DNA of 16,621 nt from GCA-002862325 sp036339295 (GTDB lineage: Bacteria > Planctomycetota > Phycisphaerae > Phycisphaerales > SM1A02), in assembly GCA_036339295.1 (NCBI GenBank), contig JAYZBK010000131.1, forward strand, positions 1 through 16,621, given 5' to 3'. Positions 1 through 7,341 of the stretch are shown one piece after another. The position numbers and the translations under genes were made by a program. Position 1 is the stretch's first letter, and every line of letters begins with the position of its first letter. The notes under the pieces were generated by a model. The model saw only the letters and a program-made list of their open reading frames with translations. It had not been told where the DNA came from and did not search any database.

Positions 1-45
1 AGGCAGTCGCCGGCGGGCCTTCTCGTTTCGGTCGGATGTCGACGA

Positions 46-1380
46 TCAGCCGCTGGACGCGGCCTCGAAGCGGTTGAGCACCTCGTCCGCCTCCTCGGCG
101 GTGAGGTTCAGCGGAATGCGGAGTCGGAGCGATCGCGGGCCGCAGGGAAGGACCAGCAGCCGGTTCTCGTAGCAGCGGCCGAGCGCGGCGTCGCGGGCCG
201 CGCCGTCCGGGTAGTCGACGGCCAGCAGCGACCCGACGCCGCGAGGGTTCGTGAACGCGGCGTTGTCGGCCGCGATCCGTCGGAGTCCCGCGAGGATCTG
301 CTCGCCCCGGGCGGCGGTGTTGGCCGCGTAGTCGTGCTCGACGATCAGTTCGATGAACCGCCGCGAGCGGACCATGTCGACGAGGTTCGAACCCCAGGTC
401 GAGTTGATCCGACTGGAACGCACGAAGACGTTCTCCTCGACCTCGTCGACCCTCGGGCCGGCGTAGATGCCGCAGACCTGTGCCTTCTTGCCGAAGGCGA
501 CCACGTCGGGGGCCACGCCGTGGTGCTGCCACATCCAGGGCTTGCCGCTTCCGAAGAAGCCGGTCTGGACCTCGTCGAGGCAGAGAAGCGCGTCGGCCCG
601 GTCGCAGAAGTCGCGCAGGCCCTGCATGAACTCGGGTCGGAAGTGGCGATCACCACCCTCGCACTGGATCGGCTCGATGAGCACGGCGGCGATCTTGTCG
701 CCGCCCGCGGGGCAGCGGGTCCGGAAGGTCTCGAGCTCGGCGAGGGCCGCCTCCTCGAGGGCCGCCACGTCGTTCGCGATGTTCCCGTCGAGGTCGAACT
801 CGATCGCGGGGCTCGAGATCCTCGGCCACTTGAACTTGGGGAACAACCCGACCTTGTCCGGAAGGGTGTTCGTCATGCTCATCGTGTAGCCGGAGCGGCC
901 GTGGAACGCGTACTGGAAGTGGACGATCATCAGGTCGTCGACACTGTCGTGGAAGTCCGTGCGGCCGAGCCTGCGGGCCTTCCAGTCGAACGCGGTCTTC
1001 ACCGCGTTCTCGACCGCGAGCGAACCGCCGGCGATCCAGAAGTGGTGATCGAAGCCCGCGGGGGACGCGTGGGTCGCGAAGGCCTCCACGAACGACGCCA
1101 TCTCGCGCGAGTAGAGGTCCGCGTTGGAGGGGTTGCACTTGGCGGCCCCGAGGAGCTCGCGTTCGAAGTCCGGATCGTCGAGTCCCGGGTGGTTGTAGCC
1201 GAGCGGCCAGGAGGCGAAGCAGGTGAAGCAGTCGAGGAAGTCCTCGCCTCGCCCTGCGTCGTGCAGCCAGGGGCCCCGGGACTTCTCGATGTCCAGGACC
1301 ATGTCGTAGCCGTCGGCAAGCTGGTGACGGCCGATGATCTCGTGGACCTGCTTCGGATCGATGGTGGTGGCGACGCTCAT
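46..1380 (-). CDS. lat: L-lysine 6-transaminase (lysine epsilon-aminotransferase)
   Basis: A 444-residue class III PLP aminotransferase. The family moves the epsilon-amino group of lysine to 2-oxoglutarate, giving 2-aminoadipate 6-semialdehyde and glutamate in the cytoplasm. Visible family marks are N-P-S-N-A-D near residue 83, the PLP-ring aspartate in LDEVQTG (D269), the Schiff-base lysine in FGKKAQVCG (K298 by alignment with ornithine aminotransferases, K299 possible), and R-I-N-S-T-W-G near 324. The FGKK-QVCG and RVDEV-NVF blocks resemble mycobacterial Lat more than ornithine or GABA aminotransferases. An ATG 33 bases upstream (1413) is in frame, but the chosen ATG has GAGGA at 1385-1389 four bases before it. 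The motif usually written QGEGGD reads QCEGGD here. No semialdehyde dehydrogenase or other lysine gene lies in the window, so the pathway is open. The nearest gene upstream on this strand is the dockerin protein, 120 bp away. Confidence 0.86.
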   Translation of the reverse strand: MSVATTIDPKQVHEIIGRHQLADGYDMVLDIEKSRGPWLHDAGRGEDFLDCFTCFASWPLGYNHPGLDDPDFERELLGAAKCNPSNADLYSREMASFVEAFATHASPAGFDHHFWIAGGSLAVENAVKTAFDWKARRLGRTDFHDSVDDLMIVHFQYAFHGRSGYTMSMTNTLPDKVGLFPKFKWPRISSPAIEFDLDGNIANDVAALEEAALAELETFRTRCPAGGDKIAAVLIEPIQCEGGDRHFRPEFMQGLRDFCDRADALLCLDEVQTGFFGSGKPWMWQHHGVAPDVVAFGKKAQVCGIYAGPRVDEVEENVFVRSSRINSTWGSNLVDMVRSRRFIELIVEHDYAANTAARGEQILAGLRRIAADNAAFTNPRGVGSLLAVDYPDGAARDAALGRCYENRLLVLPCGPRSLRLRIPLNLTAEEADEVLNRFEAASSG

Positions 1381-1461
1381 GGTGTCCTCGTTCTGGAAAG
1401 GCGAAGCGGACATGGTACCGCCCGGAGCGGCGATTCCATCGGGTTCGGATGCCCCGGCTCC

Positions 1462-1494
1462 CGGATCTCGGCCGGATCCCGGGCGGATCCCGGG
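1462..1494. repeat. three tandem 11-bp units upstream of lat
   Basis: Positions 1462-1472, 1473-1483 and 1484-1494 are adjacent 11-base units. The last two are identical (CGGATCCCGGG) and the first is CGGATCTCGGC. Each unit centres on GGATC and can pair with itself or its neighbour. The array lies between the stop of the dockerin protein and the start of lat. It could be an operator with helical-turn spacing, a weak terminator, or chance in GC-rich DNA. Confidence 0.5.
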
Positions 1495-1500
1495 GTGATC

Positions 1501-3117
1501 TCAGGACCAGTTGCTCAGGAGCAGCCCGATATCGGCCCCGGTCACGGCGCCATCGCCGTCCAGGTCGGCCGGGCACGGTGCCGGGCACCGGCCCCACGAG
1601 GCGAGGAGGAACCCGAGGTCGCCTCCGTCGACGTCCCCGTCGCCGTCGAGATCCCCGGGGATCTCGGGAGGATTGAACCCGCTGTTCCGAAGGACCAGCA
1701 TGGAGTCGTCGAGCTCGTCCACGAACACGAGGTCGAGGTCGCCGTCTCGATCCATGTCCACCGGCAGCGAGCAGCTCGCCGCGATCGGGGACACGAAGGA
1801 CTCGTGGAACGAGAAATCCCCGTCGCCGTCGTTGGTGAAGAGGTACCAGTCGCCGCCGTAGCTCGACGTGATCCAGTCGAGGTCGCCGTCGCCGTCGAGA
1901 TCGCCGATGTCGCTCGCGAGGGGGAAGGGATCGGTGTCGTGCCGGATGCCTTCGCCGAGCAGCCCGCTCCCGTCGTTCAGGAAGACCATCCCCTCGTCGG
2001 CGAAGGAGTTCACGCAGGCGACGTCCACGTCGCCGTCCCCGTCGAGGTCGCCCAGGTTGAGCTGCCACGTCCGACCGTTCACCGATCGGGTGCTCCGCGA
2101 GGAGAAGCCTCCGGATTCATCCGCCAGCATCACCCGGACGCTCGACTGGCCGCCGACGACGAGATCGAAGAGTCCGTCGCCGTTCAGGTCGTCGGCCTGG
2201 ACGCTCCATTCGCCGCTGATGCCCGCCTGCAGCGAGGTCACGTCGCCGAACGAGCCCGTCCCGTCGTTGTAGAGGAGGCGGAGCGTGCTGGAGAAGTAGG
2301 CGCTCGAGGCGATGTCGACGTCACCGTCGCCATCGAGATCGAGGACGGTGATGCCGCGGGCCCCGTTGCCCGTCGAGACCGTCTGCGCGGGGGCGTAGGT
2401 GCCGTCCCCGTTGCCGAGGAGGATCGAGACGCTGTCGCCGACGATGTTCGCGGTGCAGAGGTCGGGGACGCCGTCGAGGTCGAAGTCCGCGGCCTCGGAG
2501 GGGCTCGGCACGGCACCGACCGGATTCGTCGGCTGGAGGAACGAGTCGATCCGGCACGTCCCGTCCGCCGAGTTCATGAAGACCCGGACGTCGTTGGTCT
2601 CCTCGTTCACGATCGAGAGGTCGATCCAACCATCGCCGTCGAGGTCGGTCGCGGTTCCGCCGTAGGGGATGACCTGCTCGCCCGGGAACGCACTCGTCGT
2701 GATCGACTGGACGACCTCGAACTCCATGCTCGAGGGGCGAGCCGCGGTCCAGTAGCGGTATTGATGCCCACGGGTCCGGAGCGGCGTGCCGTCGAGGGCC
2801 CGGATGCCGTTGCCGAGGGTCACCGTGACCGGTTCGCCCGGACTGGCATCCCGCGACGGGTCCAGCACGATGGTCCGACCGCCGTTGGTGATCGAATAGG
2901 AGCCGACCAGGGGTCCGGCGCCTCGGCTGAACGCATGGAAGGACGTCATGCCCACGGTCTTCGGATCGATGGCGCGGTCGAAGGTGATCCGGATCGATGC
3001 CGTCGGGTCCGCCTGCAGGGAGGCGGGTGCCGGGTTCACCTCGAGGACGCTCAGTTCCTGGGCGAGGCTGGTGCATGGGATGGCGAGTGCGACGACGAGG
3101 GCAGGGGTGTGGCGCAT
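1501..3117 (-). CDS. secreted seven-repeat FG-GAP/VCBS propeller protein with C-terminal dockerin-like domain
   Basis: A 538-residue exported protein. Residues 1-19 form a signal peptide with a likely cleavage at SLA|QE. Residues about 21-125 resemble a bacterial Ig-like domain of the SbsA type (V-x-P-x-P near the start, I-x-I-T-F-D-R-A-I near 42). Seven Asp-rich calcium-type loops follow, starting at residues 158, 211, 260, 310, 357, 406 and 454, at a steady spacing of 47-53. This fits a seven-bladed FG-GAP beta-propeller. The end carries two loop-helix units, 489-509 and 518-538, closing in LLASWG and LLSNWS, the dockerin type I style common in planctomycetes. The role is probably adhesive or structural at the surface, with no catalytic motif. 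In-frame ATGs lie 24 and 36 bases upstream, but they would add acidic residues before the signal peptide, so this start is preferred. The partner of the dockerin-like tail is unknown. Confidence 0.9.
   Translation of the reverse strand: MRHTPALVVALAIPCTSLAQELSVLEVNPAPASLQADPTASIRITFDRAIDPKTVGMTSFHAFSRGAGPLVGSYSITNGGRTIVLDPSRDASPGEPVTVTLGNGIRALDGTPLRTRGHQYRYWTAARPSSMEFEVVQSITTSAFPGEQVIPYGGTATDLDGDGWIDLSIVNEETNDVRVFMNSADGTCRIDSFLQPTNPVGAVPSPSEAADFDLDGVPDLCTANIVGDSVSILLGNGDGTYAPAQTVSTGNGARGITVLDLDGDGDVDIASSAYFSSTLRLLYNDGTGSFGDVTSLQAGISGEWSVQADDLNGDGLFDLVVGGQSSVRVMLADESGGFSSRSTRSVNGRTWQLNLGDLDGDGDVDVACVNSFADEGMVFLNDGSGLLGEGIRHDTDPFPLASDIGDLDGDGDLDWITSSYGGDWYLFTNDGDGDFSFHESFVSPIAASCSLPVDMDRDGDLDLVFVDELDDSMLVLRNSGFNPPEIPGDLDGDGDVDGGDLGFLLASWGRCPAPCPADLDGDGAVTGADIGLLLSNWS
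1545..2655 (-). repeat. in-gene repeat array coding Asp-rich calcium loops
   Basis: Nine copies of a short element coding D-x-D-x-D-G-x-x-D lie inside the propeller gene, with loop starts (minus strand) near 2646, 2487, 2340, 2190, 2049, 1902, 1758, 1653 and 1566. On the plus strand they read as variants of gtcgccgtcgaggtc. The first seven are propeller blades and the last two are the dockerin-like loops. The near-identical DNA could recombine and change the blade number. Confidence 0.75.
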
Positions 3118-3182
3118 GCCATCATCGTCGCCTTCGGCCATGCGGAGTTCCATCGAATTTCCAGCGACCGAATCACCGACAC

Positions 3183-3410
3183 TCAGGTCCGGGAATCGGT
3201 TCCGGCCTCGATCCGTCGAGCGGTGGCGACGAGGATCTCCTCGTGCGCGGCCGCGCAGGGCCCGTATTCCGCCAGCAGGAGGCTTCTCGCCGCCTTCAGC
3301 GACTCGGGGCTCGGCGGACCGCCCTCGCCCGGGACGGCGGACACCTCGAGCTCGGGCACGACTCCGGGCAGCGGGACGGACTTGGAGGAACTGGTGGTCG
3401 AAGACGGCAT
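3183..3410 (-). CDS. possible small hypothetical protein (75 aa)
   Basis: Not recognised. It codes a 75-residue polar protein with a Ser/Pro-rich first third and an Ala/Glu/Arg-rich second half likely to be helical (SLKAARSLLLAEYG, then HEEILVATARRIEAG). Reading codons by eye, about nine in ten third positions are G or C, as in the neighbouring genes, which favours real coding. Against it, no clear ribosome-binding site precedes the ATG, and an in-frame TAG lies nine bases upstream, so the gene cannot extend further 5'. There is no signal peptide or membrane segment. It sits between the class V aminotransferase (59 bp upstream) and the dockerin protein (65 bp downstream) on the same strand. 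A later GTG start is also possible. It could be a chance reading frame in GC-rich DNA. Confidence 0.42.
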   Translation of the reverse strand: MPSSTTSSSKSVPLPGVVPELEVSAVPGEGGPPSPESLKAARSLLLAEYGPCAAAHEEILVATARRIEAGTDSRT

Positions 3411-3469
3411 CGGTGTCTAGATCGGTCACGACCCCGGTCGAGACTTCAGTCTGGGATCGAGGGACGATA

Positions 3470-4726
3470 TCAACCGAGGCCGTTCGCGCCCGCCTCGAGC
3501 ACCGGATCGAGCGCGTCCATGAGGTGATCCACCTCCTCGGGGACGTTGTAGTGGACCGCCGAGACCCGGACCACGCCGGGCTCGGGCTCGATCCGCATCG
3601 CCGTGCAGAGCCGGTGGGCGTACATGTGACCATTCCTGATCCCCACGCCGGCCTCGTGCGCCGCGGCGACGATGCGGAGGGGATCCACGTCCCGGTGGAC
3701 GAAGGAGACGGTCGCGACCCTTCGATCCACGTCCGGGGATTCGGGGCCGATCACTCGAATGCCGTCGTGACGTCGGAGCCGATCCATCAGTCGCTCCTGG
3801 ACCGGTCGCTCGAGTTCGGTCATCCGATCGAACGCGGCCCGGACCGTCGCGTGGTCGCAGTTCCCGGCATCGGTCCCGGGCTCGCCGACGAGCCGCCCGA
3901 GGTACGGGGCGAGCGCGCACAGGCCGGCGCATCCCTCGTGGCTCGCGCCGCCCAGCTCGAACTTGTACGGGATCTCCTCGTCGGGGATGAAGAAGTGGTT
4001 GGGACCCCGGAGTTCGGCGAAGGCCTCGGTGCGGCCGAACAAGGCGCCCATGTGGGGTCCGTAGACCTTGTAGGTGCTCCACGCGTAGTAGTCGACCTCC
4101 CAGGCCCGCACGTCGATCGCCCGGTGCGGCGCGTATGCCACGCCGTCGACCACCACTCGTCCTCCGGCGGCGTGCACGATCCGGGTCGCCTCCGCGACGT
4201 CGACGATCTCCCCGAGGAGATTGCTCGCGTGGGGGAAGGCCACGATCCTCGTTCGTTCGCCGACGAGCTCGCGGAGATCGTCGAGGTCGAGGGAGCCGGT
4301 GACCGGGTCGACCTTCCACCAGCGGATCCTCGCCCCGAGGCGTTCGAGGTCGAGCCAGCAGCCGATGTTCGCCTCGTGTCCCTGCTCGCAGACCACGATC
4401 TCGTCGCCATCGCGAAGCGTGCGGCCCAACGAGGCCGCCAGCACGTGCATGAGGCTCGTGCAGCTCGATCCCAGCACGACGCGGCCGACGCCGTCCCCGT
4501 TCACGAAGCGATCCATGAACCGATGGGCCCGTTCGACCGTCTCGGTCGCCCGATCGCTCGCGGGGTAGCCCGCGCCGAGCTGGCAGTAGTCGTGCAGAAG
4601 GTGGTCGCGAACCGCGTCGGCGACGCATTCGGGGACCTGCGATCCCCCGGCGTTCTCCAGCAGGATCGAACCGCCCCCGAGTCCGGGGAAGTGATCTCTC
4701 ACCGCTTCGACGTCCATCGGCTTCAT
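3470..4726 (-). CDS. class V aminotransferase, cysteine-desulfurase-like (VC1184/TIGR01976-type)
   Basis: A 418-residue cytoplasmic PLP enzyme of fold type I. The start resembles the VC1184-like subfamily (FPGLGGGSILLENAGGSQVP, 14-32). Cofactor residues are visible: H117 in EQGHEAN (stacks on PLP), D194 in VVDGVAYAPH (pyridine nitrogen) and the Schiff-base lysine K220 in STYKVYGPH. The C-terminal block GVVRVSAVHYNVPEEVD also fits. Where SufS/CsdA enzymes carry the persulfide cysteine (GHHC), this protein reads GHMY (366-369), with a Cys five residues later (C374). A true desulfurase activity is therefore uncertain, and the substrate is unknown. The ATG overlaps the TGA of the upstream membrane-protein gene (ATGA, 4723-4726), with GGAGG at 4733-4737 inside that gene, so the two are translationally coupled. 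No iron-sulfur assembly genes are nearby. Confidence 0.9.
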   Translation of the reverse strand: MKPMDVEAVRDHFPGLGGGSILLENAGGSQVPECVADAVRDHLLHDYCQLGAGYPASDRATETVERAHRFMDRFVNGDGVGRVVLGSSCTSLMHVLAASLGRTLRDGDEIVVCEQGHEANIGCWLDLERLGARIRWWKVDPVTGSLDLDDLRELVGERTRIVAFPHASNLLGEIVDVAEATRIVHAAGGRVVVDGVAYAPHRAIDVRAWEVDYYAWSTYKVYGPHMGALFGRTEAFAELRGPNHFFIPDEEIPYKFELGGASHEGCAGLCALAPYLGRLVGEPGTDAGNCDHATVRAAFDRMTELERPVQERLMDRLRRHDGIRVIGPESPDVDRRVATVSFVHRDVDPLRIVAAAHEAGVGIRNGHMYAHRLCTAMRIEPEPGVVRVSAVHYNVPEEVDHLMDALDPVLEAGANGLG

Positions 4727-6627
4727 CGACTTCCTCCGTCCTTCCCGCCCCCGAAGAGACCGTCGAGGCCGCCGCCGATGGCATCCTCGATCCCCTTCCG
4801 CAGGTCGTCCGGGATCTCGACCCCGGTCTTCCTTTCGAGATTCTGGAGCCCGCGGTCGAGCTGCGAGCCCGCCTCCTCGCGGGCGCGATCCGCGAGCGCG
4901 TCGGCACCGGCCTGCTGGAGGGCGTCGGCGAAGGCCTGCTCGTCGAGGGCGAGCGCCGGGTCGTCGAGCCGCCCGCCGATGTCGATGCGGACGGGAAGTT
5001 CCCGAATGGTGGCGCTGTCGCCGGCGATGCGGATGGTGCAGTCGCGGAGCGTCACGAGCAGCGGGGCGGCGATCGTGATGGTCGGCCGAAGCGTGAAGAC
5101 GCCGGTGAGGTCCGCGTCGATCGTGCCTCCGCGGAAGGGGGGGTCCGCGGCGTCCACGAGCTGGCCGACGATGGTGCCCGCGGGAAGTCCGGTCAGCCGC
5201 AGCTCGAAGCCGTTCGGTGTCGGTTCCGTCGCGAGGCCGCCCAGTTCGAGGCCGGCGACGAGGGAGCCGTCGCTTGCTCGAAGCGCGATCGAGGCGGGGG
5301 TCGTCACCAGTCGCGGCTGGGTCGAGAGGGAGCGGATCGCCAGGTCGTAGGTCGGGCCTTCGCCATCGGCTCGTCGGATGGTCGTGGCCGCGATCTCCTT
5401 CACCAGGAGGGTCGGTGCGCCCTCGATGAGGTCCGGCGCATGAACGCCCGCGTAGCCGTGCAGGTCCACCTGGGATCGCAGCCACGACTCGAAGTCCTCG
5501 AGTTCGGCGTCGGACGAGGCGTCCGAGGTGCCCTCCGGCCCGGGCACCCGTTCGGCGATCGCCTCGACGACCCTGCGGACCTGTCGAAGGCGCTCGCGCC
5601 ATTCGCTCGCCGTTCGAAGGAACTCCTCGAGGTTGCCCGGGGGAACGGGGTCGCCCTCGACGTCCTCCGGGCCTTCCGCCGGAAGCTCGGGGACCGGGTC
5701 CTCGCGCGGTTCCGTCCGGGTGCCGGGCGTGTCGCGGGTCGCCTCGATCACGGCGTCGTCGACCTCGACTCGGTCGATCGCGAAGCGTCGGCGAAGCAGT
5801 GAATCGATGTCGAGGTCGGCGGAGAGCCGTCGGGCCTGGACGAGGTTCCGGTCGAGCTGTTCGGGATCGCAGACCTGGAGCCCGGTCAGCTCCGCACGAC
5901 CCCGCCACCAGTCGACCCGCAGCGACTCGACGTCGACCGTGGCGCCGTTGAGTCGGGTCAGTCGTTCCGCCAGCAGCCGCCCGGCCGTGGGGCCCGAGAG
6001 GAACCAGGCGGCCCCGACGGCGAGACCGACGGCGATCATCGCGGCCACGACCCCCGAGACGCGGATCGGCAGGCCTCGACGGGCGGCCGTCGCCGCGAAC
6101 CCTTCCTTCGGGATTCCACCGAAGAGCACCCAGCAGGCCCAGCGGATCGGGGTGCGGGCGAGGAGCCGACGAAACGCGTCGCTGCCTTCCTCGAGACCCC
6201 CGAGCGTCCTGCGTAGCCTGAGGACCGCGGTCGAGACGACGATTCCGAGGGCGACGCCGAAGATGGCTCCCAGCACCAGGCCCCCGGCGGCGAGGTATCG
6301 ATCAAGGCCCATCCACGCCGTGACCGGCGCGTTGACCAGCCAGCCGAAGATCGGTCGGGTCGGACCTTCGATGAGCAGGACGCCGAGTCCGAACGACACG
6401 GGGGCGAGGGCGATCGAGAGGAGCTTGGTGCCCGTCGCCACGAGGCCGGCGAGGAAGACGTTCGCGTTCAGCACGAGAAGAAGGACGAGGACGAGGAGAA
6501 GCGCCACGCCTCCACCGCCCGAGCCGGGCAGGAAACCCAGCAGGGAGCCGAGAAGACACGCGAACTGCACCTGGAAGGGTGTCGCCTTGCCGACCAGCGT
6601 CTTCAGGAACTTGCGAATAGTGAGCAT
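4723..6627 (-). CDS. inner-membrane protein, TIGR03546-TIGR03545 fusion with AsmA-like region
   Basis: A 634-residue membrane protein of unknown function. Residues 1-140 match the style of TIGR03546 (M-L-T...FLK-L-...TPFQ-Q-A, then several hydrophobic helices near 24-34, 41-90 and 113-135). Another membrane helix near 191-210 leads into a region like TIGR03545: N-G-A-T-V-D-V-E-S-L (227-236), G-L-Q-V-C-D-P (249-255), R-N-L...A-R-R-L-S-A-D-L-D (260-273). That pattern recalls AsmA-type proteins that span from the inner membrane into the periplasm. Residues 300-375 are a Pro/Glu-rich linker with a short helix, and the end (565-634) is helical then Gly-rich. In proteobacteria, as I recall, the two families are usually separate adjacent genes, so this is a natural fusion. 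GAGGAG at 6633-6638 supports the start. The stop overlaps the class V aminotransferase start. A lipoprotein gene diverges 78 bp upstream. Confidence 0.85.
   Translation of the reverse strand: MLTIRKFLKTLVGKATPFQVQFACLLGSLLGFLPGSGGGGVALLLVLVLLLVLNANVFLAGLVATGTKLLSIALAPVSFGLGVLLIEGPTRPIFGWLVNAPVTAWMGLDRYLAAGGLVLGAIFGVALGIVVSTAVLRLRRTLGGLEEGSDAFRRLLARTPIRWACWVLFGGIPKEGFAATAARRGLPIRVSGVVAAMIAVGLAVGAAWFLSGPTAGRLLAERLTRLNGATVDVESLRVDWWRGRAELTGLQVCDPEQLDRNLVQARRLSADLDIDSLLRRRFAIDRVEVDDAVIEATRDTPGTRTEPREDPVPELPAEGPEDVEGDPVPPGNLEEFLRTASEWRERLRQVRRVVEAIAERVPGPEGTSDASSDAELEDFESWLRSQVDLHGYAGVHAPDLIEGAPTLLVKEIAATTIRRADGEGPTYDLAIRSLSTQPRLVTTPASIALRASDGSLVAGLELGGLATEPTPNGFELRLTGLPAGTIVGQLVDAADPPFRGGTIDADLTGVFTLRPTITIAAPLLVTLRDCTIRIAGDSATIRELPVRIDIGGRLDDPALALDEQAFADALQQAGADALADRAREEAGSQLDRGLQNLERKTGVEIPDDLRKGIEDAIGGGLDGLFGGGKDGGSR
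4731..4737 (-). promoter_or_regulatory. Shine-Dalgarno site inside the upstream gene, for the coupled aminotransferase
   Basis: The minus strand reads GGAGGAA six bases (from the GGAGG core) before the aminotransferase ATG. It lies within the last codons of the membrane-protein gene. With the ATGA overlap it fixes the aminotransferase start and suggests re-initiation by terminating ribosomes. Confidence 0.75.
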
Positions 6628-6705
6628 GCTGACTCCTCGGGAGCAGGGAGGGTATCCGCCATCGGGCGCGGTACGCTTTCCGCGACCTCCCAGGAGCCAG
6701 GCCCC
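6628..6705. promoter_or_regulatory. divergent intergenic region between membrane-protein and lipoprotein genes
   Basis: This 78-bp gap lies between two genes read outward, so promoters for both must be here or overlap the coding starts. GAGGAG (6633-6638, minus) serves the membrane protein and AGGAG (6692-6696, plus) serves the lipoprotein. TACGCT at 6672-6677 could be a plus-strand -10 box, but I see no convincing -35. Confidence 0.4.
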
Positions 6706-7341
6706 ATGCGTACGCCCAAGGTTCGATTCCTCGTCCTCCTCGCCGCCTTCCTCGGCCTTCTCGTCCAGGGCGGTTGTTCCACGCAGGACCCGGTCGGCGT
6801 GCGTCTCACGATGGAGGACGACGGTGGAGGCACCATGGCGGTCGCGGCTCTTTCGCTTCCGGACGTCACCGAGGAGATCGCCTCGAAGAGCGCTGGGGTG
6901 AAGTGGGGCATGGATGCGAGGCTCGCGGTCACCACCGGCGACTTCGACCGGCTCGACGGGGTGTCCCTCGCGGATCTCTCGGTGCAGGCCCGTGATTTCG
7001 GCGAACAGCGAAGCGGGACGATCCGGATCTCGATTCCCTGCGGCAAGGAAGCGAAGTGGTACCACCTGCTTCACGTGCCACCGGCGGAGCGAGTCGCGCT
7101 CCGCAAGACCCTCGAGCAATCGATCAACGAGATCGAGCTGCACGAGAACATCACCATCGCGATGAAGGTCTCCGGGGCGCGGGTCGCCGGCTCGCTCGTC
7201 GAGCCCATCCCGCGCGTCAACGTGGGCTCGAAGAACGACACCTGCACGGTGGTCGTCCCCCTCGACGTGCTCGAGTCGCACACTCGACCCATGGTGCTCG
7301 TCGTCAACTGGGAGCGATCCTCCCAGGCGTCCTCCCGCTGA
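6706..7341 (+). CDS. putative lipoprotein of unknown function
   Basis: Not recognised. The 211-residue product has a basic N-terminus (MRTPKVR), a hydrophobic core and a lipobox-like end LLVQGGC, giving a predicted lipidated Cys24. The -3 residue is Gln rather than the usual Leu, so lipidation is likely but not certain. The mature part looks like a soluble beta-rich domain (GTIRISIPCG near 104, ITIAMKVSGARVAGSLVEP near 149, TCTVVVPLDVLE near 179) with a helical stretch around 124-145 (PPAERVALRKTLEQSINEIE). No catalytic motif is evident. AGGAG lies nine bases before the ATG. It diverges from the TIGR03546-TIGR03545 fusion, which suggests but does not prove a shared envelope role, and converges with the penicillin acylase gene 40 bp downstream. 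Confidence 0.78.
   Translation: MRTPKVRFLVLLAAFLGLLVQGGCSTQDPVGVRLTMEDDGGGTMAVAALSLPDVTEEIASKSAGVKWGMDARLAVTTGDFDRLDGVSLADLSVQARDFGEQRSGTIRISIPCGKEAKWYHLLHVPPAERVALRKTLEQSINEIELHENITIAMKVSGARVAGSLVEPIPRVNVGSKNDTCTVVVPLDVLESHTRPMVLVVNWERSSQASSR

Noticed and set aside
650..2068. A 472-codon minus-strand frame in another phase.
   Set aside because: It overlaps two real genes out of frame and its product is extremely Arg-rich, which is typical of shadow frames in this composition.
1545..2655. A CRISPR-like or satellite array, because short units recur at about 150-bp spacing.
   Set aside because: The units are in frame, code calcium-binding loops of a beta-propeller, and differ in spacer-free coding sequence between copies.
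334..3420. A 1028-codon open frame on the plus strand, opposite lat and the dockerin protein.
   Set aside because: It lies antisense to two well-supported genes. Its product is Val/Glu/Asp/Arg-rich with no domain, as expected when GC-rich codons are read backwards.
3441..3452. AGACTTCAGTCT as a terminator hairpin after the small gene.
   Set aside because: The arms are only five bases with a two-base centre, and no T-run follows on either strand.
2948..5350. An 800-codon plus-strand frame opposite the class V aminotransferase.
   Set aside because: It is antisense to a gene with clear PLP motifs and has no recognisable domain.
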